A stretch of 64,000 nt of DNA from Microbacterium telephonicum. Its GTDB lineage: Bacteria > Actinomycetota > Actinomycetes > Actinomycetales > Microbacteriaceae. The notes below the pieces were generated by a model that worked only from the letters and a program-made list of their open reading frames with translations, searched no databases and was not told the origin of the DNA. The stretch lies in the NCBI RefSeq assembly GCF_003651225.1, contig NZ_RCDB01000003.1:623259-687258 (forward strand). The letters run 5' to 3'. Within the stretch, counting starts at the first letter, position 1. Every line of letters starts with the position of its first letter. Shown piece after piece: positions 37,428 to 46,340 of the stretch. The position numbers and the translations under genes are program-made.

Positions 37428-37509
37428 CCGAACCCACACGCCTGGGCCGAACCCACCGCCCCAGGCCGTCCTGAACGTGTGGGTTCGGCCTGGGACTGTG
37501 GGTTCGGCG
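37428..37509. repeat. Nested palindromic repeat, family 3 (possible bidirectional terminator)
   Basis: Outer arms CCGAACCCACAC (37428-37439) and GTGTGGGTTCGG (37477-37488) are perfectly complementary, and inner arms GCCTGGG/CCCAGGC (37440-37446 with 37460-37466) extend the stem. A further TGTGGGTTCGG follows at 37497-37507. It sits between two convergent genes, where it could stop transcription in both directions. A diverged copy is at 38842-38870. Confidence 0.65.
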
Positions 37510-37525
37510 ATGCGCCGGAATCAGA

Positions 37526-38818
37526 TCAGGCGCGTCGGCGGCGGACGACGAACGCCGATCCGAGTGCCACCAGCAGAACTCCGCCGAGCAGCAGCGCGAA
37601 CGGGATCGTTCCGCCGGTGCGCACCAGCGTGTCCCCGGCGAGCGGCGCGGCCGTGGCACCGGGCGTCGGCGAGACCACCGGCGCGCCCGTCTGCGTCGGC
37701 GCGGGGGTCGGGGTCGGCGTCGGCTCCGGCGTGGGCGTCGCGGTCGGCTCCGGCGTCGGCGTCACGGTCGGCTCCGGCGTGGGCGTCACCGTCGGCTGCG
37801 GCGTCGCGGTCGGCTCCGGCGTGGGCGTCGGCTCCGGCGTCGGCTCCGGCGTCGGCGTCGGCTCCGGCGTCGGCTGCGGATCGATCGGCCCCACCGGCGC
37901 GGGGGTGTTGAAGATCGTGGTCGCCTCGGCGCCCGTGACCGCATCCACCGTCACGCGGATCAACTCGTCCGAGAGCGCGTAGCCCTTCGGTGCGACGCGC
38001 TCGCGCACCCAGTACGTGCCCGCATCCTCCACAGTCGGCGTCTTCCCGTCGGCGGTCACGAGGCTGCCCCCTGCCACCCGGAGGTCGGCGAGCACCACGG
38101 TGACCTTGTCGGCGGCGAGCACGTCGAAACGGGCATCCGCGTCGTCGATCACGTGGGACGGGTCGGTCGCGTCGCGCTTGAGCAACGCCAGCGGGTATCC
38201 GTCCGACGGCGTGATCGTCGCCGTCGTGCCGCCGATCGTGTTGACGATGCCGACGTTCGCCGTCGCGTCGGCGGCGCGCACCTGGAAGTAGAGCACGATG
38301 CTCTCGCCGCCGCTGAAGCGACCGCGTTCGACCGTGACCGTTCGGGTACCCGCGTCGTACGAGGCCGTCACCGCGGTGCCGGGGATCGTGTACGGCCCGG
38401 TGCCGACGGTCGTGCCGTCGCCGATGTGGGCGGCATCCACCCAGCCGGAGAACTCCAGCCCGGACGGCAGGATGTCGTCGACGTCGGCGACCATGGTCGA
38501 GAACGTGCCGTGCGGGATGAGTTCGACGCGGTAGACGAACGTGTCGTCGATGAGACTGCCGGCCCCGTCGATCGGGGCGCGCGGGTTCGACGTGAAGCGG
38601 TCGTTCTGCGCGTCGAAGACGGTCTTCGACACCTCCATCTCATTGCCGAAGCTCGTGGCCGACGTCGTGACCGACGAGACGTAGACGACCTCGTTGTCGG
38701 CCCCTGTGAAGCTCGCGCTGTTGACGACGTCGAATGTCGTCGTGGCGGGGAACACGTGGGTCTGCAGCGGGATGGTGACGCTGAGGCGGAGTTTGTTCGA
38801 GATGCCGGTGTCGAGCAA
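37526..38818 (-). pseudogene. 5'-truncated sortase-type surface protein (isopeptide/collagen-adhesin-like)
   Basis: 430 readable codons starting [18 protein letters not shown], with no signal peptide. The frame opens in the middle of a beta-rich adhesin domain. Residues ~75-200 resemble surface repeat/isopeptide domains, and residues ~235-300 an SpaA-like prealbumin domain ([37 protein letters not shown]). A Pro/Thr/Glu repeat spacer comes next. The C-terminus is a sorting signal: LVRTGG, a hydrophobic helix and RRRRA. A normal precursor would need an export signal, so the 5' end is probably lost. Only 60 bases separate it from glmM, and a family-3 repeat copy lies in that gap. Confidence 0.7.
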
Positions 38819-38841
38819 ACGGAGCCCGGGCCCGGGGCGAA

Positions 38842-38870
38842 GGGTTCGACCCAGGAGCGAGGGTTCGGCG
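38842..38870. repeat. Diverged copy of palindromic repeat family 3
   Basis: GGGTTCGACCCAGGAGCGAG and the following GGTTCGGCG align with 37481-37509 at 23 of 29 positions. The two copies bracket the truncated surface-protein gene. Confidence 0.5.
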
Positions 38871-38878
38871 GGAAAGGA

Positions 38879-40237
38879 CTACAGCGCGAGGCGCTCGCGC
38901 ACGACGTCGGCGAGGCGCTCGGCGACCTCGGCGGCGACGTCGGCGGTCGAAGCCTCCACCATCACGCGCACGAGCGGCTCGGTGCCCGAGGCGCGCAGCA
39001 GCACTCGTCCCGACATGCCGAGGCGGGCGGATGCGGCAGCCACCGCATCCTGCACGACGGTATCGGTGTCGACCCCGTCGCGGTCGACGCCCTTCACGTT
39101 GATCAGCACCTGCGGGAACACCGTCATCACCGACGCGAGTTCGGCCAGCGTCTTGCGCTGCCGCGCCATCTCGGCCACGAGGTGCAGTCCGGTGAGCAGT
39201 CCGTCGCCGGTGGTGGCGAAGTCGCTCATGATGACGTGGCCGCTCTGCTCGCCGCCGAGCGAGTAGCCCGCTTCGGTCATGCGCTCGAGCACGTAGCGGT
39301 CGCCGACGGCGGTCGTCTCGATGTGGATGCCGTGCTCCGACATCGCACGGTGCAGGCCGAGGTTGCTCATCACGGTGGCGACGAGCGTGTTCTGGTTCAG
39401 GCGTCCGCGCTGCTTCATCGCGACGGCGAGGATCGCCATGATCTGGTCGCCGTCGACGACGTTGCCGTCGGCATCCACGGCGAGGCAGCGGTCGGCATCG
39501 CCGTCGTGCGCGATGCCGACGTCGGCACCCACGCGCACGACCTCGGCGGCGAGCTTGTCGAGGTGGGTCGACCCGACGCCGTCGTTGATGTTCATGCCGT
39601 CGGGGTCGGCCCCGATGACGGTCACCTTGGCGCCGGCGTTGCGGAACGTCTCAGGTGAGACCCCGGATGCGGCGCCGTGCGCGCAGTCGAGCACGACGTG
39701 GATGCCGTCGAGGCGATGCGGCAGCGACGCGAGCAGGTGCAGCACGTAGCGGTCCTCGGCATCCGAGAACCGGGTGACGCGGCCGACGTCGCCGCCGGTG
39801 GGGCGCAGCTTCTCGCCGTCCATGGCGGCTTCGATGCGCTGCTCGACCGAGTCGGGCAGCTTCACGCCGCCGCGGGCGAAGATCTTGATGCCGTTGTCGG
39901 GTGCCGGGTTGTGCGACGCCGAGATCATGACGCCGAAGTCGGCGTCGATGTCGCCGATGAGGAACGCGGCCGCCGGGGTGGGCAGCGTGCCCGCGTCGAG
40001 CACGTCGACGCCGGACGAGGCGAGGCCCGCCTCGACGGCGGCGGAGAGGAACTGGCCCGACACGCGCGGGTCGCGGGCGATGACGGCCGTGAGGCGCTTG
40101 CCTCCGGCGCGTCGCGCGTCCGCGATACGCCCCTGGCCCAGGACGACAGCTGTCGCCTGGGCCAGGGAGAGCGCGAGATCGGCGGTCAGGATGCCGTTGG
40201 CAAGCCCACGGACACCGTCCGTACCGAAAAGCGCCAT
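38879..40237 (-). CDS. glmM: Phosphoglucosamine mutase
   Basis: 452 residues beginning [15 protein letters not shown]. The phosphoserine loop reads [17 protein letters not shown] (~residue 102). The metal site [11 protein letters not shown], the sugar loop [10 protein letters not shown] and the C-terminal phosphate loop [14 protein letters not shown] are all present. It converts GlcN-6-P to GlcN-1-P, the step after GlmS. It lies seven bases downstream of rpsI and is likely co-transcribed with rplM-rpsI. Confidence 0.97.
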   Translation of the reverse strand: MALFGTDGVRGLANGILTADLALSLAQATAVVLGQGRIADARRAGGKRLTAVIARDPRVSGQFLSAAVEAGLASSGVDVLDAGTLPTPAAAFLIGDIDADFGVMISASHNPAPDNGIKIFARGGVKLPDSVEQRIEAAMDGEKLRPTGGDVGRVTRFSDAEDRYVLHLLASLPHRLDGIHVVLDCAHGAASGVSPETFRNAGAKVTVIGADPDGMNINDGVGSTHLDKLAAEVVRVGADVGIAHDGDADRCLAVDADGNVVDGDQIMAILAVAMKQRGRLNQNTLVATVMSNLGLHRAMSEHGIHIETTAVGDRYVLERMTEAGYSLGGEQSGHVIMSDFATTGDGLLTGLHLVAEMARQRKTLAELASVMTVFPQVLINVKGVDRDGVDTDTVVQDAVAAASARLGMSGRVLLRASGTEPLVRVMVEASTADVAAEVAERLADVVRERLAL

Positions 40238-40244
40238 GCGCGGA

Positions 40245-40730
40245 TCAGCGCTTGGAGTACTGCGGAGCCTTGCGGGCCTTCTTGAGACCGGCCTTCTTGC
40301 GCTCGATGACGCGGGCGTCGCGCGAGAGGAAGCCGGCCTTCTTCAGGGTCGGGCGGTTGTTCTCGGCGTCGATCTCGTTGAGCGCACGGGCGATGCCGAG
40401 GCGCAGCGCGCCGGCCTGGCCCGAGGGGCCACCGCCGGAGATGCGCACGATGACGTCGTAGGCGCCGGTGAGGTTGAGCACCGTGAACGGGTCGGTGATC
40501 AGCTGCTGGTGCAGCTTGTTGGGGAAGTAGTCCTCGAACTCGCGGCCGTTGACCGTGATGGTGCCCGAACCGGGGACCAGGCGCACGCGGGCGATGGCCT
40601 GCTTGCGGCGGCCCACGGCCGAGCCGGGGACGGTGAGCACCGGGCGGGGAGCCGCGGCGGCCTCGACGGGCGCGCTCTCGGTGGTGTAGGACTCGGGGGT
40701 CTCGTCGATGGAGTCAGCGATCTTCGCCAT
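40245..40730 (-). CDS. rpsI: 30S ribosomal protein S9
   Basis: 161 residues. An acidic N-terminal extension of ~35 residues, common in actinobacteria, precedes the S9 core: [56 protein letters not shown], and the basic tail ending [12 protein letters not shown], which reaches the ribosomal P-site. Located directly after rplM. Confidence 0.98.
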   Translation of the reverse strand: MAKIADSIDETPESYTTESAPVEAAAAPRPVLTVPGSAVGRRKQAIARVRLVPGSGTITVNGREFEDYFPNKLHQQLITDPFTVLNLTGAYDVIVRISGGGPSGQAGALRLGIARALNEIDAENNRPTLKKAGFLSRDARVIERKKAGLKKARKAPQYSKR

Positions 40731-40759
40731 CAGATGTTCCTTATCTCTTTCGGCGGCGC

Positions 40760-41206
40760 TTACTGGGCGACCTGGTCGAAGACGTACGGGGTGGGCTGCT
40801 GCGCGGCGTGCGGGTGCTCGGCACCGGCGTACACCTTGAGCTTCGACAGCTGCTGGGCGCCCAGGCTGTTCTTGGGGAGCATGCCGCGCACGGCCTTCTC
40901 GATGGCGCGGACGGGGTTCTTCTCGAGAAGCTCCGCGTAGGTGACCGAGCTGAGGCCGCCCGGGTAGCCCGAGTGGCGGTAGGCCTTCTTCTGGGCCAGC
41001 TTCTGACCGGTGAGGGCCACCTTCTCCGCGTTGATGACGATGACGAAGTCGCCGGCATCCATGTGGTTCGCGAAGGTGGGCTTGTGCTTGCCGCGCAGGA
41101 GCACGGCAGCGTGGGATGCGAGGCGGCCGAGGACGACGTCAGTCGCGTCGATGACCAGCCACTCGCGCTGGGCTTCGCCAGCCTTGGGGGTGTAAGTGCG
41201 CGTCAC
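40760..41206 (-). CDS. rplM: 50S ribosomal protein L13
   Basis: 148 residues from GTG 41206 ([23 protein letters not shown]). L13 signatures: [39 protein letters not shown] and the [12 protein letters not shown] region, then [17 protein letters not shown]. First gene of the rplM-rpsI-glmM group. Two copies of the glucosamine and ribosome pathways meet here in the usual actinobacterial order. Confidence 0.98.
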   Translation of the reverse strand: MTRTYTPKAGEAQREWLVIDATDVVLGRLASHAAVLLRGKHKPTFANHMDAGDFVIVINAEKVALTGQKLAQKKAYRHSGYPGGLSSVTYAELLEKNPVRAIEKAVRGMLPKNSLGAQQLSKLKVYAGAEHPHAAQQPTPYVFDQVAQ

Positions 41207-41292
41207 AGTAGTGCTGCTTTCTTGATCGAACGGAGAGGTTCGTGAATCCCGCTCCGGGGTGGTTGTCCGCCGCCGATCCCGCCTTCTCCGCT

Positions 41293-41320
41293 CGTTGAGC
41301 GAGCGAAGCGAGTCGAAACG
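41293..41320. repeat. Dispersed repeat, family 4
   Basis: It reads CGTTGAGCGAGCGAAG and ends GCGAGTCGAAACG. The same 28-base unit occurs at 47245-47272 and, with one change, at 47282-47309. Such units are widespread between genes in Micrococcales, often near 3' ends. Confidence 0.75.
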
Positions 41321-41426
41321 CGGCGAGCCAACACGCCAGTGGAGGGCTCACGTTCGCGGTGTCGGCCAGCAACAGCCGCACACCAAAGAGCAAGCATACG
41401 GCATGCGCGGGCGAAAGCCAAAGGGA

Positions 41427-41459
41427 GCGGGGGGCGAGGCGAGGCCTCGAGCCCCCCGC
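41427..41459 (-). terminator. Strong hairpin downstream of the CPBP protease gene
   Basis: GCGGGGGGC (41427-41435) pairs with GCCCCCCGC (41451-41459), with further CGAGG/CCTCG pairing inside. On the minus strand it is followed by TCCCTTTGG. It lies about 150 bases beyond the stop of the gene at 41613-42347 and before rplM, so it may insulate the ribosomal operon. The surrounding 41207-41612 holds one family-4 repeat, this hairpin and no gene. Confidence 0.55.
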
Positions 41460-41612
41460 GCGAGACGCCACATGGGGATGCGTGAGTCTCTGCGACGTGC
41501 CGCAATTGGGGGGCGCGACATGTCGTGCCTCCAGCCTAATCACCGCGGATGCCGCCCGGCACCACGAGAGGAACCTTTTTCACCTGATCGTCACACGGCT
41601 CGAAGCCCGCGT

Positions 41613-42347
41613 TCAGAAGAGCAGGAGCAGCACCCCGCCGAGGTTGAAGAAGACGTGCACGAGGATGCCGGGCGCAAGCCGTCCGGTGACGGCGACGAGT
41701 ATGCCGGATGCCACGCCGACGAGAGCCGGCGACAGCACCGCACCGATGGGAGCCGACGCCCCGTACGGCAGCACGTGCAGCAGCACGAACACGACGGTCG
41801 AGACGATCACGGCGATGCTCGCGCTGACAGCCCGTCCGCTCCCCCTCAACGCAGTCTCGAGCCCACGCTGCAGGGCGCCGCGGAACAGCAGCTCTTCGCA
41901 CACCGGCACGAGCAGCACCGCGCCGAGCGCCATCACCACGAGCACGAGCGTCTGGTCACCGTCGGCGAACGGCGACCCGAGACTGCCGACGGTCGGCTGC
42001 ACGATCTCGAGCACCGCGCGGGCGATCAGCGCGACGAAGAGTCCGAGGGCGAGATCGATCGCCCGAAACCTCAGACCGAGTGCGCGACGGATGCCGGGGC
42101 CACCAACGCGGGCGGCAACGACGGCACCGAGCGCAAGCGGGCCGGCGATGACGACGATGTCGAGCAGCGCCCCGAGCGCGTCAGCGCCGATCCCGAGGTT
42201 CGCGCGGGCACCGGGCCAGGTGAGCACGAGCGCACCGTCGACCACGAGGGTGAAGGCGACGACCGCGAGCGCCGCCCACGGCCGCGCCCAGTCAGCGGCG
42301 GCAGAAACGGACGAAGGCCCCGAGCCGGAGCCCGGGGCCTTCGTCAT
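41613..42347 (-). CDS. CPBP-family intramembrane metalloprotease
   Basis: 244 residues from ATG 42347. About eight hydrophobic helices. The ABI/CPBP motifs are CEELLFRGALQRGLE (EExxxR), then FVLLHVLPYG and a C-terminal HVFFNLGG, which supply the metal-binding residues. Members process or bind membrane substrates; in other bacteria some are bacteriocin-immunity or surface-protein processing factors. The 5' coding bases also form the terminator hairpin of the upstream gene, which is unusual. No other in-frame start lies before the first helix. Confidence 0.83.
   Translation of the reverse strand: MTKAPGSGSGPSSVSAAADWARPWAALAVVAFTLVVDGALVLTWPGARANLGIGADALGALLDIVVIAGPLALGAVVAARVGGPGIRRALGLRFRAIDLALGLFVALIARAVLEIVQPTVGSLGSPFADGDQTLVLVVMALGAVLLVPVCEELLFRGALQRGLETALRGSGRAVSASIAVIVSTVVFVLLHVLPYGASAPIGAVLSPALVGVASGILVAVTGRLAPGILVHVFFNLGGVLLLLF
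42310..42345 (-). terminator. Rho-independent-type hairpin of the LVATG surface-protein gene, inside the next gene's start
   Basis: Perfect 13-bp arms GACGAAGGCCCCG (42310-42322) and CGGGGCCTTCGTC (42333-42345) flank a 10-base loop. On the minus strand it is followed by CGTTTCTG. It begins about 20 bases after the upstream stop at 42367 and overlaps codons 1-13 of the CPBP gene. Confidence 0.65.
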
Positions 42348-42366
42348 GAAGAGCTTTGCTGAGTGA

Positions 42367-42909
42367 TCAGCGCTGCGCCGCGCGGCGGCGAGCCGTGGCG
42401 GCGACGACGGCGAGACCGCCGAGGCCGAGCGCACCGGCACCGACCCACAGGGCGGCCGGCGAGAAGTCGCCACCCGTGGCGACGAGGCCCGGGGCCGCCG
42501 GGTCTGCAGCTGCCGCAGCGACGGCCACGGTGGACGTGCCGAGCGCGGTGCCCGACTGCGCGCCGGCGGCGCTCACGGTGTACGTACCGGGAACGGTCGT
42601 AGTGAAGGACACCGTGGCGGTGCCATTCTGAATCGGCTCGGTGGTCTGCGAGGTGACCGTCGTCGCAGCGGACACGATCGACGCGAAGTTGACCGTCGCC
42701 GGACCCGTCACGGTGAAGATCACCGAGGTGTCGATGGTCGGGAGGCCGCTCGCGTCGAAGGTGATCGTCGCCGTGCCGCCCACGCTCACCGTGATGGTCG
42801 AACCGGGAGGCGTTACCGGCGGGTAGTTGTTGGCGGCGGTGGCAGCAGACGCGCCACCGAAGATGAGAGCGCCGGCAACGACGGCCGCGGCGAGAGTCTT
42901 CTTCAGCAT
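42367..42909 (-). CDS. Small sortase-anchored surface protein
   Basis: 180 residues from ATG 42909 (MLKKTLAAAVVAGALIFGGASAATAANNYPP), with a GAAGGA ribosome-binding site about eight bases upstream. The signal peptide is cleaved near TAAN. A single ~110-residue beta-rich, Thr/Val-rich domain follows. A sorting signal closes it: GLVATGGDFSPAALWVGAGA, a hydrophobic helix and ATARRRAAQR. LVATG resembles the LAxTG motif used by high-GC Gram-positive sortases. Two CPBP proteases flank it. Function unknown. Confidence 0.85.
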   Translation of the reverse strand: MLKKTLAAAVVAGALIFGGASAATAANNYPPVTPPGSTITVSVGGTATITFDASGLPTIDTSVIFTVTGPATVNFASIVSAATTVTSQTTEPIQNGTATVSFTTTVPGTYTVSAAGAQSGTALGTSTVAVAAAAADPAAPGLVATGGDFSPAALWVGAGALGLGGLAVVAATARRRAAQR

Positions 42910-42961
42910 GATTTCGGTCCTTCGGTCTCGACGTATTCTCAGTTGAGCTACGGATTTCGGC

Positions 42962-43041
42962 GGACACGTGTCCCCCACCCACGTTCGACGCTAGCGCCTG
43001 CGGCCGCTTCCTCAAAATCGCCTGGGTTACCACTATGTAAC
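42962..43041 (-). promoter_or_regulatory. Two operator-like palindromes upstream of the LVATG protein gene
   Basis: GGACACGTGTCC (42962-42973) is a perfect 12-base palindrome. GTTAC-CACTAT-GTAAC (43026-43041) is a second inverted repeat. Both lie in the 180-base gap before the gene at 42367-42909, 53 and 117 bases from its start, where a transcription factor would act. No candidate regulator is encoded nearby. Confidence 0.5.
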
Positions 43042-43089
43042 GTCTGGGTGACTTCGACCCGCCGCCACTGAACGGAAAATCGACGCGTA

Positions 43090-43878
43090 TCAGCCGACGA
43101 ACGTGCCCACGAGCAGCAGACCAGCACCGAGAACGTTGTAGACGATGTGCACGAGCACGGCGGTCCAGATGCGCCCCGTGAGCAGTACGGCGAGTCCGGT
43201 CGTGAGCGCGAGCACCGCGAGAGCAATGACATCCGAGACGGCACCGGGAGCAAGCGCTGTGTGCAACACGACGAACACGGCAGCGGTGACGAGTAGCGCT
43301 GTGAGGCCCGCCGTGAAGCCACCGAGCGGACGCCGCAGCCAGGCGTAGAACGCGACCAGCAGCACTCCGTGAAAGAAGAATTCCTCCACCACGGGCGCGA
43401 TCAGCACCGGCGCGATGAGATCCGTGAACCACCAGCCCGTCGGCAGCGCGCCGTCGATGCGCACCAGCGACGGGAATTCGACTTCGCGCCCGGCCGTCCA
43501 CCCCTGAATCATCCAGACGAGAAGCCCCAGCCCGACTCCCCACAACAGGTCGATCGCCCGGAACCGCAGCAGCCCGACGGGCCGTGACCACACGAGCGCG
43601 AGCACGACCGGCACGAGCATCGACACCCACAGCACGACCTGCCCCAGCAGCGGCACGGCCACGCCGACGAGATCGCCGAGCACGACACCCGCCCCCAGAG
43701 AGAGGAGGGCGATCGCGAGCAGCTTCTCGCGCCACCGCGTGACGGTGGATCCGCCGAGGCGCCAATCGTTGCGGCGCTCGCGTCGACGCGACGAACGGTC
43801 GTCGCCCGACGGCTCCGACGGCGAGGCCTGGGAGCGGCGCGAGGGCGCGACGACGGTCTCGCTAGAGTGATCGGGCAC
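43090..43878 (-). CDS. CPBP-family intramembrane metalloprotease
   Basis: 262 residues. A ~50-residue basic hydrophilic N-terminus (RSSRRRERRNDWRLGG) precedes about eight helices. The motif APVVEEFFFHGVLLVAFYAWL carries the conserved EE, but the usual arginine of EExxxR is replaced by His. A later VVLHTAL and a C-terminal LVHIVYNVLGAGL supply further conserved residues. Divergent from the phosphatase gene at 43904 by 25 bases. The Arg-to-His change makes protease activity less certain. Confidence 0.82.
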   Translation of the reverse strand: MPDHSSETVVAPSRRSQASPSEPSGDDRSSRRRERRNDWRLGGSTVTRWREKLLAIALLSLGAGVVLGDLVGVAVPLLGQVVLWVSMLVPVVLALVWSRPVGLLRFRAIDLLWGVGLGLLVWMIQGWTAGREVEFPSLVRIDGALPTGWWFTDLIAPVLIAPVVEEFFFHGVLLVAFYAWLRRPLGGFTAGLTALLVTAAVFVVLHTALAPGAVSDVIALAVLALTTGLAVLLTGRIWTAVLVHIVYNVLGAGLLLVGTFVG

Positions 43879-43903
43879 CCGCCCACGTTACCCGGAGCGC
43901 GCC

Positions 43904-44494
43904 ATGGAACTGATGACCGTCTGCACCGGCAACATCTGCCGCTCCCCTCTCGCACAGCTGATCCTCGCGACGCGCCTGCGCGATCTGGGTGCGAGCGTGC
44001 ACAGCGCCGGGGTGCGCGGACTGCCTGCCGCCGTCATGACGCCGGAGGCAATCGATCTCGCGCTCGAAAGCGGCGTCTCTGAAGCGGATGCCGACGCCCA
44101 CCGCTCCCGCTACCTCACCGAGGCGATGCTCTCGGCACCCGATCTCATCCTCGCGATGACACGCGACCACCGCCGCGAACTCGCCGAGCTCGCCCCCGCG
44201 CGCCTGCGCTCCACATTCACCGTGCGCGAGTTCGCACGCCTCGCCGCGTCACTCGACGACACCACGATCGCCTCATCGGCCGCCGCCGCCGGCTCAGATC
44301 CGTCGGCGCGTCTGCGCGCGGCGGCCGCCGCCGTCGCCGGTCAGCGCGGCCTGGCGATCCCGCCCGCCGACCCCGCCGACGACGATGTGATCGACCCCTA
44401 CCGCCGGGAGTGGAGCGTGTACCAGCGCTCCGCGCAGCAGTTGCTGCCGGCGCTCGACCAGGTCGAGCGCGTCGTGCGCCTCGCCGCCGCCTGA
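43904..44494 (+). CDS. Low-molecular-weight protein-tyrosine phosphatase (Wzb-like)
   Basis: 196 residues from ATG 43904. The catalytic loop is VCTGNICRSPLAQLIL (C-x5-R-S) at residues 7-15, and the C-terminal general-acid aspartate is in DVIDPYRREWSVYQ. An Ala-rich insert of ~40 residues lies before it. It stands 91 bases before the BY-kinase gene, the normal Wzb-Wzc pairing, so it probably removes phosphate from the kinase's tyrosine cluster to control polysaccharide length. Confidence 0.93.
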   Translation: MELMTVCTGNICRSPLAQLILATRLRDLGASVHSAGVRGLPAAVMTPEAIDLALESGVSEADADAHRSRYLTEAMLSAPDLILAMTRDHRRELAELAPARLRSTFTVREFARLAASLDDTTIASSAAAAGSDPSARLRAAAAAVAGQRGLAIPPADPADDDVIDPYRREWSVYQRSAQQLLPALDQVERVVRLAAA

Positions 44495-44585
44495 CCCGCC
44501 GGGCGCCGCAGACCCCCTGTGGCAGACTGAACCTGCCGCGGACGCGCGGTGACACTCCCCTTCTGAGAGGTAGCGCCCACCGAGC

Positions 44586-46334
44586 ATGGAGCTGAGCGAC
44601 TACATCCGCGTTCTGCGGAAGAACTGGCTGCTGATCATCATCGCGCTGCTCGTCGGCATCGGGGTCGCCGCGGCGTACTCGCTGACGCGCGCGCCCGAGT
44701 ACGAGGCGTCGAGCACGGTGGCCGTGTCGACGCAGGGCAGCGGTTCGGTGGCCGAGCTGCAGCAAGGGTCGAGCTTCGCGCAGACGCGCATCAACACGTA
44801 CGTGGGTCTCGTGAAGACCCCCATCGTGCTCAACCCGGTGATCGCGACGCTCGACATGGGCATGACCTCGACCGAGCTGGGCGTGCAGGTTGCGGCATCC
44901 GCTGCACTGAACACGACCCTCATCACGATCACCGTGACCGACCCCGACCCGGTGAAGGCGGCCGAAATCGCGAACGCCGTGGCCGCGAGCCTGTCGGAGG
45001 TCGTTCCGCAGATCGAGCCGACCGTGGCCGAGGGCGCGAGCCCGGTGCGCTTGACGCGCGTGTCCGACGCGCTTCCGCCGCTGCGTCCGTCGAGCCCGAA
45101 CGTGCCGCTCAACCTCGCGCTCGGCGCTCTGATCGGCCTCGCCCTCGGCGTGGGCGCGGCCGTGCTGCGCACCGTGCTCGACACGCGCGTGCGCACGCAG
45201 CGCGATGTGCAGCAGGTCACCGATGTGCCCCTCATCGGCGCGATCGCGTTCGATCAGAAGGCCAAGGAGCGCCCGCTCATCGTGCACGCCGACCCGCTCA
45301 GCCCGCGGGCTGAGTCGTTCCGCGCGCTGCGCACCAACCTGCAGTTCCTCGACATGGGCGGCCGCGCGAGCTTCGTGGTCACGAGCTCGGTGCCGAGCGA
45401 GGGCAAGTCGACCACGACCATCAACCTGGCCATCGCGCTGGCGGATGCCGGCAAGAAGGTGGCTCTGCTCGACACCGATCTGCGCAAGCCGAAGGTGGCC
45501 GAGTACCTCGGCATCGAGGGCGGCGTCGGTCTCACCGATGTGCTCATCGGGCGTGTGCGCGTCGGCGATGTGATGCTGCCGTGGGGCGGCCGCTCGCTCT
45601 ACGTGCTGCCGGCCGGCAAGATCCCACCCAACCCGAGCGAGCTGCTCGGGTCGCAGCAGATGCAGACCCTGCTCGAGATTCTCGAGCGCGACTTCGACGT
45701 CGTGCTGTGCGACGCTCCCCCGCTGCTGCCCGTGACGGATGCGGCGATCCTCGCGAAGTCGACCAGCGGCGCGATCCTCGCGATCGCCGCCGGCCGCACG
45801 ACCCGTCACCAGCTCTCCGGCGCGGTCGAGGCCCTCGACACCGTCGGAGCGAAGACCGCCGGCCTCGTGCTCACGATGGTGCCGACCCGCGGCCCCGACG
45901 CGTATTACACGCAGTACGGCGGCTACGGATACGGCTACGGCTACCGCGCCAACCCCAAGGAAGCGAAGAAGGCCGCCAAGGCGGCCGAGAAGGCAGCGAA
46001 GAAGGCCAAGAGCGAAGGCACGGTGCCGCCCCCCGCCCCGGTCGTCGCACCCGAACCGTCCCTTCCGTCGGCCGCCCGCCGCACGTTCACCGTGACCGGC
46101 ACGACGCCCACCGCGGCGCCGAAGTCTGCGCCGATACAGCCGCCCGCCGCGCAGCCTCAGCCCACCGTGATCGCTCCCGACGGCTCGTCGAACGAGCCCG
46201 CGCCGCAGCGCGCGGCCCGCGAGCAGCAGGAGCAACAGCAGTCCCGCCCCCGGTCGGCCCAGGAGGCGTTCGACGAGCTGCTGGCCGGCCAGGCCGCAGA
46301 CGAGGCTGACTCAACCACGCGCCGCCGCCCCTGA
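44586..46334 (+). CDS. Polysaccharide co-polymerase with BY-kinase domain (Wzc-like)
   Basis: 582 residues from ATG 44586 (MELSDYIRVLRKNWLLIIIALLVGIG). A Wzz domain with helices near 14-34 and 175-197 is followed by a kinase domain: Walker A SSVPSEGKSTTTINLA (~270), Walker A' VALLDTDLRKPKVAEYL, and Walker B VVLCDAPPLLPVTD. A tyrosine-rich cluster (YYTQYGGYGYGYGYR, ~440-455) is the autophosphorylation tail. After it comes a further ~125-residue Lys/Ala then Pro-rich extension, longer than usual. It controls chain length in cluster B. The partner phosphatase is encoded just upstream. Confidence 0.93.
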   Translation: MELSDYIRVLRKNWLLIIIALLVGIGVAAAYSLTRAPEYEASSTVAVSTQGSGSVAELQQGSSFAQTRINTYVGLVKTPIVLNPVIATLDMGMTSTELGVQVAASAALNTTLITITVTDPDPVKAAEIANAVAASLSEVVPQIEPTVAEGASPVRLTRVSDALPPLRPSSPNVPLNLALGALIGLALGVGAAVLRTVLDTRVRTQRDVQQVTDVPLIGAIAFDQKAKERPLIVHADPLSPRAESFRALRTNLQFLDMGGRASFVVTSSVPSEGKSTTTINLAIALADAGKKVALLDTDLRKPKVAEYLGIEGGVGLTDVLIGRVRVGDVMLPWGGRSLYVLPAGKIPPNPSELLGSQQMQTLLEILERDFDVVLCDAPPLLPVTDAAILAKSTSGAILAIAAGRTTRHQLSGAVEALDTVGAKTAGLVLTMVPTRGPDAYYTQYGGYGYGYGYRANPKEAKKAAKAAEKAAKKAKSEGTVPPPAPVVAPEPSLPSAARRTFTVTGTTPTAAPKSAPIQPPAAQPQPTVIAPDGSSNEPAPQRAAREQQEQQQSRPRSAQEAFDELLAGQAADEADSTTRRRP

Positions 46335-46340
46335 CCTGCG

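Noticed and set aside
37526..38818. The surface-protein gene considered as a complete cytoplasmic protein
   Set aside because: It carries a full sortase sorting signal, which needs an export signal that is missing; a 5' truncation is more likely.
41207..41612. Search for a tRNA or leader gene upstream of rplM
   Set aside because: No cloverleaf or T-loop GGTTCGANTC arrangement was found; only repeats and a hairpin are present.
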